This document shows, piece by piece, positions 1-7,220 of a stretch of 64,000 nucleotides of DNA. The notes beneath the pieces are model-generated. The model was not told the DNA's origin, did not search any database, and worked only from the letters and a program-made list of their open reading frames with translations. Made by a program: the position numbers and the translations under genes. The stretch lies in NCBI RefSeq assembly GCF_037478135.1, contig NZ_JBBHDV010000014.1:1-64000 (forward strand), given 5' to 3'. The stretch's first letter is position 1. Each line of letters begins with the position of its first letter. The DNA is from Denitratimonas sp037478135. GTDB taxonomy: Bacteria; Pseudomonadota; Gammaproteobacteria; Xanthomonadales; Xanthomonadaceae.

Positions 1-110
1 TGCCGGTGATGGGGACGGGACCGGCGATCGCCCGATGGGCAATGCGTGTGCCTTGCAGAGGCTTTTTCATGCACGCGACAACGCCGGCACCTGGCCGGAT
101 CACGCGCAAG
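1..110 (-). promoter_or_regulatory. Pseudoknot leader RNA, type A copy 1 (cut by window edge)
   Basis: On the minus strand this carries a 4-bp hairpin (GCCC/GGGC, 30-40), strand a GCCGGT (20-25), strand b GTCCCC (11-16) and strand a' ACCGGC (2-7). The remaining hairpin and b' would lie left of position 1. The sequence is closely repeated at about 2748, 25846 and 26764, where the pseudoknot is complete. It follows the terminator of the methyltransferase gene and should be the leader of a gene outside the window. Confidence 0.7.
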
Positions 111-131
111 AAAAAGCCCCCGAACGGGGGC
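111..131 (-). terminator. Rho-independent terminator of the C5 methyltransferase gene
   Basis: A GCCCCC/GGGGGC stem with loop GTTC is followed on the minus strand by a run of T. It lies 23 nt after the stop codon at 154. Confidence 0.85.
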
Positions 132-153
132 AAGAAAACAGCAGGTGTTGCGA

Positions 154-1560
154 TCATCTGGCGGCGGCGAATGCCGGCGCGTGATCTGTCATCTTCGACA
201 CCATCGCAGTGAGCATCACACCCAGGCAGTAGGCCACTGCCTCAAACGGCGCAGGACACACGCCGTTGCCAAGCAGGTGATGTGCCCTTGTCGCCGGCAT
301 GCCGGTGATCAGTACCGGATCCACACCCTTGGCAGCAGCATGCTCACCGGGTGTGAGCAACCGCGACCTGGGATCATCCGGATCAGGATGCGGAATCCGT
401 GGCTCGGTACTGCGGGCCTTCATGTACTGGCTGCCGATCGTTCCGATGCGGGTGGCATCCATGTCCACCAGCTGCATGCGAAACCCCTTGCCTGCGGCCT
501 TGTCCCGCTCTTCCTTGGCTTTCAGGTAGGCCACCTGTTTCCAGGACGGATCATCGTCGGGCACGTGCTCAAGAACATCACGCACACGCGGCTTGCTGTG
601 CAATCGCGGCTTGACGGCCTCGATCTCAAAGCTCAGGCCCGTGGTCACCGCCACCATGCAAAGTCGCTTGCGATCTTCAAGGCAACCAAAGTCCTGCGCA
701 CCCAGGATCGCCTCATGCACCACATACCCCCAATCGCGGAGCGTATGTCGCAACAGCCACATGCTGGCCGTGTTCTGGTAAGGCGGTACGTTTTCCAGCA
801 CCACAATGGCAGGCTGCATGCGGTTGATGAGTGCAAGAAACGGGGCCACCAGATGTCCGGCCTTTTCATCGGCCTCGGCCATCGACAGATGCTTCTTGGC
901 GCGACCTGAAAGCGATGCGGCCGTACACGGCAAACCCGCCTCCAACACCTCGATCTCACCCACCTGTCCCAAGAGATAGTCATCGGTGACGATCTCTTGC
1001 AGCGGAGCTGCAACCGCCTTGGTCCTTTTGTTCCAGACCGGGTTGTGAAGCGATGCCTGAAACAGCACACCTGGCTCAAAGTCATTGGCCATGACCAACG
1101 TCGAAGTCACGCCCGCTGCACCCAATCCATCGTGCAGCGCCTTGGACAGCACACCACCGCCGTGACAGACCGACGCGGTGCGAAGTGGTTTGCCTTCTTC
1201 CAGCCGGTTGACCAGTCGATCAAGTCGCTCGCGTGCCCGCTTGCGCGAGGCCAGCGGCAGCAGATGGATCTGGCCGTAACGCACCACCAGGCGGACCGAT
1301 GCGTGATCTGCAAACTGACCCAACACGCGGTTGGAGTTCAGGTCGATCACCGGCACCTGCACCTCGCCTCGCGCCTTCCCTGACACCACGCGATCACCGT
1401 CTTCCTTGAGCTGCAACACCACCCGCCCCTCATCGACTTTAACCTCGTACCGGACACCTGGCGAAAAGCCCGCCTGTCCCAGCCGATGGTTCTCGATGAA
1501 GATGCGCGGTGCGCCCTTGTTCTGTCCCAAGCTCACCTGTTTGATCTCATAGGTTTGCAT
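154..1560 (-). CDS. Orphan cytosine-5 DNA methyltransferase with N-terminal SymE/AbrB-like domain
   Basis: About 468 aa. It probably transfers a methyl group from SAM to C5 of cytosine in DNA. Visible family motifs are a Pro-Cys motif IV (GLPCTAAS, about residue 208), the ENV motif VI (VLENVPP, about 251) and a motif VIII-like DRKRL (about 293). Motif I is divergent (VCHGGGVLSKAL). Residues about 15-60 resemble a SymE/AbrB-type swapped-hairpin domain (AGFSPGVRYEVKV...GRVVLQL), which is unusual for the family. Start ATG 1560 is chosen because GGAGG lies 8 nt upstream; an in-frame ATG at 1575 has no such site. No restriction partner is adjacent. It follows ardB-like and DUF7673-like genes, so an anti-restriction (self-methylation) role is inferred. 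A terminator hairpin lies just upstream of its ribosome binding site. Confidence 0.82.
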   Translation of the reverse strand: MQTYEIKQVSLGQNKGAPRIFIENHRLGQAGFSPGVRYEVKVDEGRVVLQLKEDGDRVVSGKARGEVQVPVIDLNSNRVLGQFADHASVRLVVRYGQIHLLPLASRKRARERLDRLVNRLEEGKPLRTASVCHGGGVLSKALHDGLGAAGVTSTLVMANDFEPGVLFQASLHNPVWNKRTKAVAAPLQEIVTDDYLLGQVGEIEVLEAGLPCTAASLSGRAKKHLSMAEADEKAGHLVAPFLALINRMQPAIVVLENVPPYQNTASMWLLRHTLRDWGYVVHEAILGAQDFGCLEDRKRLCMVAVTTGLSFEIEAVKPRLHSKPRVRDVLEHVPDDDPSWKQVAYLKAKEERDKAAGKGFRMQLVDMDATRIGTIGSQYMKARSTEPRIPHPDPDDPRSRLLTPGEHAAAKGVDPVLITGMPATRAHHLLGNGVCPAPFEAVAYCLGVMLTAMVSKMTDHAPAFAAAR

Positions 1561-1575
1561 CAGATCGTCCTCCAT

Positions 1576-1600
1576 AAAAAAGCCCCCTGAAAAGGGGGCT
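1576..1600 (-). terminator. Intergenic terminator/attenuator before the methyltransferase
   Basis: AGCCCCC/GGGGGCT stem followed on the minus strand by six T residues. The T run merges into the methyltransferase ribosome binding region (ATGGAGG), leaving no room for a separate promoter. The gene therefore appears to depend on read-through from the upstream genes. Confidence 0.75.
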
Positions 1601-1622
1601 GTAATTCATGTGCGAGAGATGG

Positions 1623-2246
1623 TCAGGCCAGGCTCTTCATCCACCCTGGCCGGACTTCACCCGGCCTCTTGTCAATCGGATCTCCCAACCCCCAGGCCGT
1701 GGCCTGGGCGTCGCGGATCGTCTCAAACAAGGCCAGGCACGATGCGTTGTCGAAGTCGGCCTTTACAGTGACCGGCTCGGCACCCGGATCGCTCCGAAGT
1801 TCCAGCGTGGCGGACACATTCCGGTAGCCGGGTGTGTGGCCACAGACAAGCACCTTGCCAGTCGCTCTTTCACCCAGGCCCTCATGCACGTACTTGGTCA
1901 CCTCGCGCACACCGGTCTTGACCGCGATACGCAATTCGTTGTGATCCTGCACCATCCAGCGGGCTGCCATCTCTTCAAACAAGGCCCCGCCTTCGGTGAA
2001 GTAGCAATGCACCTCTTTTTCGGTGAACCGCGCATCCATCCGCAGGACCAACATGCAGTCCTCGAACAAGTTGCCATCAACCGCCCGCAGATCCGTCAGA
2101 TCAAACGGGAAGCGCGTGCCGTTGTAGAGGCCGAGCAGGAACCGGGCGATGAACCGACACTGCCCTGAGTCATTCAGGGCCACCTTTGCAAGCCGATGCA
2201 ATGCGGCGACGCCTTCGTCCAGCGCCATTTGCCTGTCCACGTTCAT
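1623..2246 (-). CDS. Conserved ICE accessory protein (possibly DUF7673 family)
   Basis: 207 aa, soluble. The N-terminal part (LHRLAKVALNDSGQC, then FLLGLYNGTRFPFDLTDLRA) matches my recollection of a family called DUF7673 common in ICEs and plasmids; the name is from memory and unchecked. No catalytic motif is evident. ATG 2246 has AGGAG 8 nt upstream. It lies 10 nt after the ardB-like gene and is probably co-transcribed with it. Function unknown; the context suggests help in establishment of the element in a new host. Confidence 0.6.
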   Translation of the reverse strand: MNVDRQMALDEGVAALHRLAKVALNDSGQCRFIARFLLGLYNGTRFPFDLTDLRAVDGNLFEDCMLVLRMDARFTEKEVHCYFTEGGALFEEMAARWMVQDHNELRIAVKTGVREVTKYVHEGLGERATGKVLVCGHTPGYRNVSATLELRSDPGAEPVTVKADFDNASCLALFETIRDAQATAWGLGDPIDKRPGEVRPGWMKSLA

Positions 2247-2256
2247 GCCTGTGCTC

Positions 2257-2727
2257 CTAGTCGATCAGTTGAAGAATGTGCTGGCTCTGCGGGTGATCGC
2301 AGGCCACGTCCCTGACCGCATGATAGAGGTCAGCAAAACGCTCTGTGTCCTGACTCACGCCAAAGCGGTCACACCAGAACGACAGCTGGCTGTACGCGAA
2401 CAGGCACACGCTGATGCCGATGGCATCAGCGTGCATGCGGTACTCCGTACCCTCTTCGAGATTCGTGATGGTGAACAAGTCTTCCGGCTCGCCCAGCGAT
2501 GGCACCAGAATCAAGGCGTCGCTGTTGCGGGTGTAGTAGTGCCAGTAGGCACCCCGATAGTTCCTGACCATCCCACTTGCGATGTTATAGATGGTGCTCT
2601 CTGCCTGAACGTACATCCTCGGTCCAAAGAACCGGGGCAGGGTCGCCAGACGACGGCTTTCGGGAACCTCGCGGATCCCGGCGATGCTCGCCAAGGCGAG
2701 CGTGTGTTCAACAACTTCGTTGGACAT
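2257..2727 (-). CDS. ArdB/KlcA-family antirestriction protein
   Basis: 156 aa, close to the usual 140-155 aa. Family features visible are LATLPRFFGPRMYVQAES near residue 28, the aromatic block NYRGAYWHYY near residue 55, a central ADAIGISVCLFAYSQLSFW block and a C-terminal FADLYHAVRDVACDHPQ block. ArdB/KlcA proteins relieve type I restriction in vivo and are typical early genes of conjugative elements. ATG 2727 is preceded by AGAGGG. Its leader contains the type A pseudoknot RNA. First gene of a probable three-gene unit with the 2246 gene and the C5 methyltransferase. Confidence 0.88.
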   Translation of the reverse strand: MSNEVVEHTLALASIAGIREVPESRRLATLPRFFGPRMYVQAESTIYNIASGMVRNYRGAYWHYYTRNSDALILVPSLGEPEDLFTITNLEEGTEYRMHADAIGISVCLFAYSQLSFWCDRFGVSQDTERFADLYHAVRDVACDHPQSQHILQLID

Positions 2728-2747
2728 GATGAAACCCTCTATAAAAA

Positions 2748-2879
2748 GTCCCCAGCGCTTGTGCGCTTGCCGGTGATGGGGACGGGACCGGCGTATCGCC
2801 CGATGGGCAATGCTGTGTGCCTTGCAGAGGCTTTTTCATGCACGCGGCGACGCCGGCACCGGGCCGGCTCGCGCACATG
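2748..2879 (-). promoter_or_regulatory. Pseudoknot leader RNA, type A copy 2 (before ardB-like gene)
   Basis: Minus-strand order: hairpin GCCC/GGGC (P0), strand a GCCGGT (2787-2792), strand b GTCCCC (2778-2783), a' ACCGGC (2769-2774), hairpin AGCGC-ACAA-GCGCT (2754-2767), b' GGGGAC (2748-2753). Strand b' ends 20 nt before the start codon, close to the ribosome binding site. The conserved block extends back to the preceding terminator. No convincing sigma-70 -10/-35 pair was seen in it. Confidence 0.75.
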
Positions 2880-2900
2880 AAAAAGCCCCCGAATGGGGGC
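2880..2900 (-). terminator. Terminator of the 2923-3645 gene
   Basis: GCCCCC/GGGGGC stem followed by a T run on the minus strand, 23 nt after the stop codon. Confidence 0.85.
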
Positions 2901-2922
2901 TGAAAATGGGAGCCTTGACAAC

Positions 2923-3645
2923 TCAGCGACAGACGAAGTAGTCGGGCCTGCTGGCCTCGCCGTGGCTCAAGTAGTAGGTGCCTTCGCTTTGCTCCTCGAC
3001 CCACTCCCGAGCTGCTGCTGCGTTCTCGAAATAGTGCTGTCCAGGATCGCCACCATAGCGGCCATCACCGTTGAACATCCCTTCGGTGAGGAAGCCATCT
3101 GCCGGACGGCCCAGGGAACCTGCATAGTAGTTGTAGGACACCCAGACGCGGCAGGGCTGCGTCTCATCTTCGTCATCCTCGACCTGATCCAGCTCCTGGA
3201 TGGCCTCTGCGTGCAGGCCGTAGGTTTCCAGATACTCCGAAAACTCCAGGTCACCACAATCGGCAGAGCGCAGGTATTCGGACCAGTCCTGGTCCTGATC
3301 CAGAAGATCAATAGCCGGATCGCAACCGCCCTCCCAGACAAACAGGAAGATCGGCTTGCCTTCCGGCGTGCCATCAAGTGTGGCCTTGATCTTGTAGACC
3401 TTGTTGGCCTGGTCGGTGATGGTGCTTTCAGCATCCTCCCAACAGTCTCCGACTGTCAGACGGAACCCATCCTCATCGGGCGGGCCGATCCATTCCAACT
3501 GCCCTTTCAGGGCTTCGATGACTTCCGGCAGCGCCGGAGTCTTGTCGGTGCGGAAGTCCTGAACTTTGAACCCAACCACCTTTCCGGTGGCCTTGAACTC
3601 TTCCACTGCATCAGCCGGATACCGGCTACCTTGTGACAGGCTCAT
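2923..3645 (-). CDS. Acidic accessory protein of unknown function
   Basis: 240 aa and strongly acidic, with a central EDDEDETQ tract near residue 155. No signal peptide or membrane segment. The C-terminal third is rich in Tyr and Gly (YNYYAGSLGRP, DGRYGGDPGQHYFENA). Start ATG 3645 has a strong AAGGAG site 7 nt upstream. An acidic DNA-mimic role, as in some antirestriction proteins, is possible but not shown. The type B pseudoknot leader precedes it. Confidence 0.6.
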   Translation of the reverse strand: MSLSQGSRYPADAVEEFKATGKVVGFKVQDFRTDKTPALPEVIEALKGQLEWIGPPDEDGFRLTVGDCWEDAESTITDQANKVYKIKATLDGTPEGKPIFLFVWEGGCDPAIDLLDQDQDWSEYLRSADCGDLEFSEYLETYGLHAEAIQELDQVEDDEDETQPCRVWVSYNYYAGSLGRPADGFLTEGMFNGDGRYGGDPGQHYFENAAAAREWVEEQSEGTYYLSHGEASRPDYFVCR

Positions 3646-3698
3646 GGTGTTGCTCCTTGTTTCAGACAGAACAATCCCGTCGCGGAACAACATCACGC

Positions 3699-3810
3699 CC
3701 CCAAGGGCATGTGCTGCCCGATCAGGGGATGGTGAAGAGTGCGCCCGACCTTGTGGTCGTGGTCCCGATGTTTGGCGCGTGCGGAACCTGTATCGCAGAG
3801 ACGCTGCGAT
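3699..3810 (-). promoter_or_regulatory. Pseudoknot leader RNA, type B copy 1
   Basis: Minus-strand order: P0 hairpin ATCGCAG/CTGCGAT with loop CGTCT (3792-3810), strand a GGTTCC (3783-3788), b GCGCC (3774-3778), a' GGGACC (3761-3766, one G-U pair), hairpin CGACC-ACAA-GGTCG (3746-3759), b' GGCGC (3741-3745). A further hairpin closed by CCCC/GGGG follows (3699-3727). The same order recurs at 27788-27897 with compensatory changes in a/a' and in the RCAA hairpin. Confidence 0.78.
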
Positions 3811-3854
3811 GCCGTGTACGGCGACACTGCCACAATCAGCAAGCATCGTCAATG

Positions 3855-3889
3855 AAAAAGCCCCGGCCTGCGTATGCGGACCGGGGCTT
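3855..3889 (-). terminator. Terminator of the 3931-4461 gene
   Basis: AAGCCCCGG/CCGGGGCTT stem followed by T residues on the minus strand, about 40 nt after the stop codon. Confidence 0.85.
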
Positions 3890-3930
3890 GTGGGGGGAAG
3901 ATCAGAAGCCATGAAGGGCCTCTGTGATGG

Positions 3931-4461
3931 TCAGCCAACGCATGCGCTGACCATCTTTGCCAATTCCGCCTCTCGCGGTGCTGACAGCCCCAGCCCTTCC
4001 GGGCCGAACGCTGCGCCCCAGGCGCGGGACCACTCGGACCGGCCGGAGCCAAATCCGTAGCAACCCGGATGAGCGAGCATGGCCAAGACCTGGCCGGGAT
4101 TGACCAAGACATCGGCCAATACCCCAACCAGCTCGTGCTTGTACCGCGCCTTCACGCGGTACAGGCGCTGGGCCTGAAGGCGAGTCAGACCGGCCCGCTC
4201 GAACGAGCGGATCGCACCCTCGCGGGCAACCCCGCGAGCGCGGGCGGTCAGCGGGGACAGCACCAGCGTGCCGTGGTTCCCCATACCCTGCGTGTTGATC
4301 CACCGGGCAGTCCAGCCGCCCGGCAGTTCGCCCACCTCGCCGGTCAGGGCATAACCATAGCCGATCGAGCGAACCACGCCACCCCGTTCCAGAGCAATGT
4401 GGTCCAGTTCCTGGGCAGACATGCTGCCCAGGCCGTGTGGCGCGTCGTAGAAGTTACCCAT
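3931..4461 (-). CDS. Accessory protein of unknown function
   Basis: 176 aa, basic and soluble. Begins MGNFYDAPHGLGSMSAQEL; the middle is rich in Arg (TARARGVAREGAIRSFERAG). No recognised domain. ATG 4461 has GAAGGAG 8 nt upstream. Preceded by a type C pseudoknot leader and a further strong hairpin (about 4508-4543), followed by its own terminator, so probably a single-gene unit. Confidence 0.6.
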   Translation of the reverse strand: MGNFYDAPHGLGSMSAQELDHIALERGGVVRSIGYGYALTGEVGELPGGWTARWINTQGMGNHGTLVLSPLTARARGVAREGAIRSFERAGLTRLQAQRLYRVKARYKHELVGVLADVLVNPGQVLAMLAHPGCYGFGSGRSEWSRAWGAAFGPEGLGLSAPREAELAKMVSACVG

Positions 4462-4562
4462 GGTGAAGACTCCTTCTTGATAAAGACCCATCCAAGAAGA
4501 CAGAACACCACCCTGGTCGGGGAGAGTCTGTCTCCCGTCAGGGTTGGGGTTAGGTTGAGAAT

Positions 4563-4627
4563 GCATCCGGCTCTTGTGAGCCTGGTCCAGGTTGGATGCG
4601 AGTGGACCGACCTCAGAAACGCTGAGG
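4563..4627 (-). promoter_or_regulatory. Pseudoknot leader RNA, type C copy 1
   Basis: Minus-strand order: P0 hairpin CCTCAG/CTGAGG with loop CGTTT (4611-4627), strand a GGTCCA (4603-4608), b GCATCC (4594-4599), a' TGGACC (4584-4589), hairpin GGCTC-ACAA-GAGCC (4569-4582), b' GGATGC (4563-4568). A gene-specific hairpin lies between it and the start codon at 4461. Confidence 0.78.
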
Positions 4628-4888
4628 TGCCGTTGTAGTGTTCAGCATACATCCCCTTGCGTCCCTGCACGGCGGCAATGGCCGTGCAGGGTGCTGGTCG
4701 GGGCGCGTGTGTATCCAGGCGCTACCCTGGCACGTCAGTCCATCCAAGATGGACCGATCCAGCATGTTGCCCTTGATCCGATGGGCCTCGTTGCGCCGCA
4801 TCCGCGCTTTCAACACATCCCCCGCTGCCGATGAGGGTTCAGCTTCCAGTCTCACCCTGCGCGGCCAAATCGCCGGGTGTTGTGCCAT
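4613..4888 (-). CDS. Small basic hypothetical ORF overlapping the type C leader
   Basis: 91 aa, Arg/Pro-rich, no recognised domain. ATG 4888 has AAGGGAAG upstream. Its last codons run into the P0 hairpin of the type C leader. Its own 5' side carries another type C leader (5072-5136), which argues that some gene is expressed here. The coding status is uncertain. Confidence 0.35.
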   Translation of the reverse strand: MAQHPAIWPRRVRLEAEPSSAAGDVLKARMRRNEAHRIKGNMLDRSILDGLTCQGSAWIHTRPDQHPARPLPPCRDARGCMLNTTTAPQRF

Positions 4889-5071
4889 CGCGCTTCCCTT
4901 GCGGGAAGCCCTCTCTGGGGATTGTTGCCCAGGGCACGATTCAGACGACTCACCTCTACAACTGCCACCTTGAGTGACAGCGAGGCTTCTTTGCACGGGC
5001 CTGTGTAACCCGTCCGGACTCCCTGAATCGAGTATCCGGCAACTGACTTTGCCTTGTCAGTTGGTGAAAAT

Positions 5072-5136
5072 GCGTCCGGCTCTTGCGAGCCTGGTCCAGG
5101 TTGGACGCGGGTAGACCAACCTCAGAAACGCTGAGG
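5072..5136 (-). promoter_or_regulatory. Pseudoknot leader RNA, type C copy 2
   Basis: Minus-strand order: P0 CCTCAG/CTGAGG (5120-5136), strand a GGTCTA (5112-5117), b GCGTCC (5103-5108), a' TGGACC (5093-5098, with one U-G pair), hairpin GGCTC-GCAA-GAGCC (5078-5091), b' GGACGC (5072-5077). b/b' covaries with the other two type C copies (GCATCC/GGATGC). A CAACTGAC/GTCAGTTG hairpin follows at 5040-5063. A TATATT -10-like box lies just upstream (about 5154-5159, minus strand). Confidence 0.78.
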
Positions 5137-5200
5137 TGCCGTTGACGAAGCGAATATAGCCAAGAACGGAAGCCCGGTGTGCTGCGGCAAGCTTGCGCCA

Positions 5201-5271
5201 CACTATGTGGCACATGCCACACAGTGGACACCGGCAGCGGACCACCCTACCCTTGCGTGGCACGTGCCACA
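5201..5271. promoter_or_regulatory. Two parS-like palindromes in a divergent promoter region
   Basis: Site 1 (5201-5226) is a near-perfect palindrome around TGTGGCACATGCCACA. Site 2 (5256-5271) contains the perfect palindrome GTGGCACGTGCCAC. Both resemble the chromosomal parS consensus TGTTTCACGTGAAACA in architecture (TGT..CAC.TG..ACA). They lie between the type C leader transcript (minus) and the ParB-like gene at 5286 (plus), so they could be a partition site, an autoregulatory operator, or both. Confidence 0.6.
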
Positions 5272-5285
5272 TAACGGGGTGACCC

Positions 5286-6185
5286 ATGAAGCCGCTACGC
5301 CGCCAACCACTGCCCTTGCTCACCACCAGCGCCCACAAGCTCCAGGCGGGTGTTGAAACCCTCATGTCGCCCTACCCTGCGGCCGCCACGCATGGCCTGG
5401 TCCTGCGCGATCTGGTGCGCCAACCCGCCCTGCTCATTTCACCGTGGGCGGTACCGCTGCACAGCCATACCCCCCTGCCCTGTATTGCACTGGAGGAAGG
5501 CTCAACCTCGGCAAACAGCATCGCTGCCATCCGCGAGTTGCATCAGCACAGCCACCCTACCCCGCATCTGGACACCTACTGCTCCACCCTGCGTGATGCC
5601 GGCCTACCGGACTTCCAGATCGGTCAGGTGCTGGGGCTGGAACGATCGGTCGTATCGCGCTGGATCAGCCTGCACACTGCGGACACCCATCTACGCGACC
5701 TGGTCCGACAAGGCCGGGTCACCCTGGGACATGCCCGACTCCTGTTCGCCCTGCCCCATCCGGACCAGCACCGATGGGCAGACCTGATCAAGGACGAACG
5801 CCTTTCCATCCAGCAACTGCGGCAGCTGCTCAAACAGAACGATCCGCAAGAAGGCGCGATGCACGACGCTGGCGAGGCGCCCGCAGCCAACGCCACAACA
5901 CCTACGCCAGATCATGCCGAGGAAACCACCGACAGCGCCGTCGAAGCCTTGAGCGCATCGCTGTCCGAACGCCTCTCATGCCCGGTGCATATCAACTGGT
6001 CGCGAAGCGGGGCAGACCGAACCCTCACCCTGAAGGCATGGGGCATCGAGTCCCTGCACGGGATCCTTGAAGCAATCCTCCAACACCAGCCCGACACCAC
6101 CGACCAAAGCACCTACACCCTGACCTTCAGCAACATCACCACGGACTCGCTTCACCACCTGGTAGGGCATCTGAGCGACCTGTAG
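5286..6185 (+). CDS. ParB/KorB-like DNA-binding protein
   Basis: 299 aa. Central residues about 95-190 read as a ParB helix-turn-helix core (LDTYCSTLRDAGLPDFQIGQVLGLERSVVSRWISLH, then RQGRVTLGHARLLFALP), followed by a variable linker and a C-terminal domain that could mediate dimerisation. The N-terminal half lacks the usual GERRxRA box of ParB CTPases. Palindromes lie on both sides of the gene (5201-5271 and 6187-6302), and parA follows. Probably a centromere- or operator-binding protein of the element's partition system. Family membership is fairly clear; the exact role is inferred. Confidence 0.7.
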   Translation: MKPLRRQPLPLLTTSAHKLQAGVETLMSPYPAAATHGLVLRDLVRQPALLISPWAVPLHSHTPLPCIALEEGSTSANSIAAIRELHQHSHPTPHLDTYCSTLRDAGLPDFQIGQVLGLERSVVSRWISLHTADTHLRDLVRQGRVTLGHARLLFALPHPDQHRWADLIKDERLSIQQLRQLLKQNDPQEGAMHDAGEAPAANATTPTPDHAEETTDSAVEALSASLSERLSCPVHINWSRSGADRTLTLKAWGIESLHGILEAILQHQPDTTDQSTYTLTFSNITTDSLHHLVGHLSDL

Positions 6186-6186
6186 G

Positions 6187-6302
6187 AAGTGTCCGCTCAG
6201 CGGACACTTGCAGGACAGACACACCGGCAAGCAGGAATGTCCGCTGAGCGGACACTCCGCGCAGTGACCGAAACCACCGAAAGTGTCAGCTCAGCGGACA
6301 CT
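6187..6302. promoter_or_regulatory. Three copies of a GTGTCCGC-TSA-GCGGACAC palindrome
   Basis: Sites at 6187-6209 (perfect, 10-bp arms), 6237-6256 and 6281-6302 (one arm changed), with centres 45-49 bp apart. They lie in the 216-bp gap between the ParB-like gene and parA, upstream of the likely parA promoter. Candidate centromere (parS) iterons or repressor operators for one of the two ParB-type proteins. Confidence 0.72.
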
Positions 6303-6317
6303 CGGTGCAGAAAAAGA

Positions 6318-6368
6318 TAGACACCGGGTTTTATTTGTGTAGACTGGATTCGCGGATTCCGCACATTT
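6318..6368 (+). promoter_or_regulatory. Likely parA promoter and palindromic operator
   Basis: A -35-like TAGACA (6318-6323) is spaced 16 bp from a -10-like TAGACT (6340-6345). The predicted start region overlaps the operator CGCGGATTCCGCACATTT (6351-6368), whose core GCGGATTCCGC is a perfect palindrome. Closely related sites occur at 9821, 9877, 19271 and 49646. An operator overlapping the start site suggests repression. Confidence 0.55.
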
Positions 6369-6401
6369 CCCATAACAAACACATCACCTACAGGTACATC
6401 C

Positions 6402-7220
6402 ATGCACACCATCACCATCTACAACACCAAGGGCGGGACATCAAAGTCCACCCTGGCCACCAATCTGGGAGCCAACCTCGCACGGCGCCCCGGCAACCGC
6501 GTGCTACTGATCGACGGCGACCCACAGGGCAATCTGTCCACCGCATACCCGCTGGCCGCCGCCATCAAGGCCGGCTACCGGCAGGTCATCGAAGCTGGGC
6601 AAAGTGATGCGCCCTTTCCGAAGGAAGCCATCACCCCCACCCAGATCGAGAACCTTGATCTGGTCGCGGCCAACATCAGCAACGACGAGCTGAAGTCTCT
6701 GCTGGATCAGTCGCAGGAATCACACACCAGCCTGCTGGTCGCCATCCAGGCGCTGCGCGAGGCCAACCTGGGCTACACCCACGTGGTCATCGACTCCAGC
6801 GGTACGCCCGGCATCATCAGCTACACCTGCGCCATCGCAGCCGACTCCATCCTCTCGCCCACTGTGCCCGACAAGTTCAGCGTCGAAGCCTTCATTCGTG
6901 GCGCATCGGATCTGGCGCGAAATCTGGATAACGCGCCACGCTGGGCGCCATACCGCAATCTCAAAATCTCCGTGGTCGTGTCACGCCTGCGCAAGCACAC
7001 CACCAGCGGCAGCGCCTACCTGGACATGCTCCAGCAACAGCTTGCACCGCACCGCACCCAAGGCACCCCCCTGCAACGTGTCTCGCTGCTGGACACCTAC
7101 ATCCCCGACTCCCAGGCATTCGTGAACGCCACGAACGCCATGGAGCCTGTCTACGTCCTGGACAAGAACCACGGGGCCACCATCGACACCCTGATTGATG
7201 AGCTGCTCGGAGAAGCATGA
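6402..7220 (+). CDS. parA: ParA family partition ATPase
   Basis: 272 aa. A deviant Walker A motif (KGGTSKST, residues 10-17) and DGDPQGN (about residue 40) mark a ParA/Soj-type P-loop ATPase. VIDSSG near residue 128 fits Walker B. It should drive segregation or maintenance of the excised, replicating form of the ICE together with ParB. The stop overlaps the start of the parB gene (ATGA), so the two are translationally coupled. Preceded by a likely promoter with a palindromic operator. Confidence 0.9.
   Translation: MHTITIYNTKGGTSKSTLATNLGANLARRPGNRVLLIDGDPQGNLSTAYPLAAAIKAGYRQVIEAGQSDAPFPKEAITPTQIENLDLVAANISNDELKSLLDQSQESHTSLLVAIQALREANLGYTHVVIDSSGTPGIISYTCAIAADSILSPTVPDKFSVEAFIRGASDLARNLDNAPRWAPYRNLKISVVVSRLRKHTTSGSAYLDMLQQQLAPHRTQGTPLQRVSLLDTYIPDSQAFVNATNAMEPVYVLDKNHGATIDTLIDELLGEA

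Noticed and set aside
380..400. GATGCGGAATCCGTGG inside the C5 methyltransferase gene as another operator
   Set aside because: Only half of the palindrome matches and it lies within a coding region far from any start.
46..909. 287-aa plus-strand ORF opposite the C5 methyltransferase
   Set aside because: Shadow of the real minus-strand gene; Arg/His-rich composition, no ribosome binding site and no domain.
2748..2792. Self-cleaving HDV-like ribozyme reading of the leader pseudoknots
   Set aside because: The strand order a-b-a'-c-b' resembles HDV, but P3 and the catalytic J4/2 segment are missing: the RCAA hairpin abuts b' directly.
2748..2900. Leader repeats as an insertion sequence, MITE or CRISPR array
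   Set aside because: No terminal inverted repeats, target duplications or regular spacers; the copies are tied to gene starts and differ by compensatory changes.
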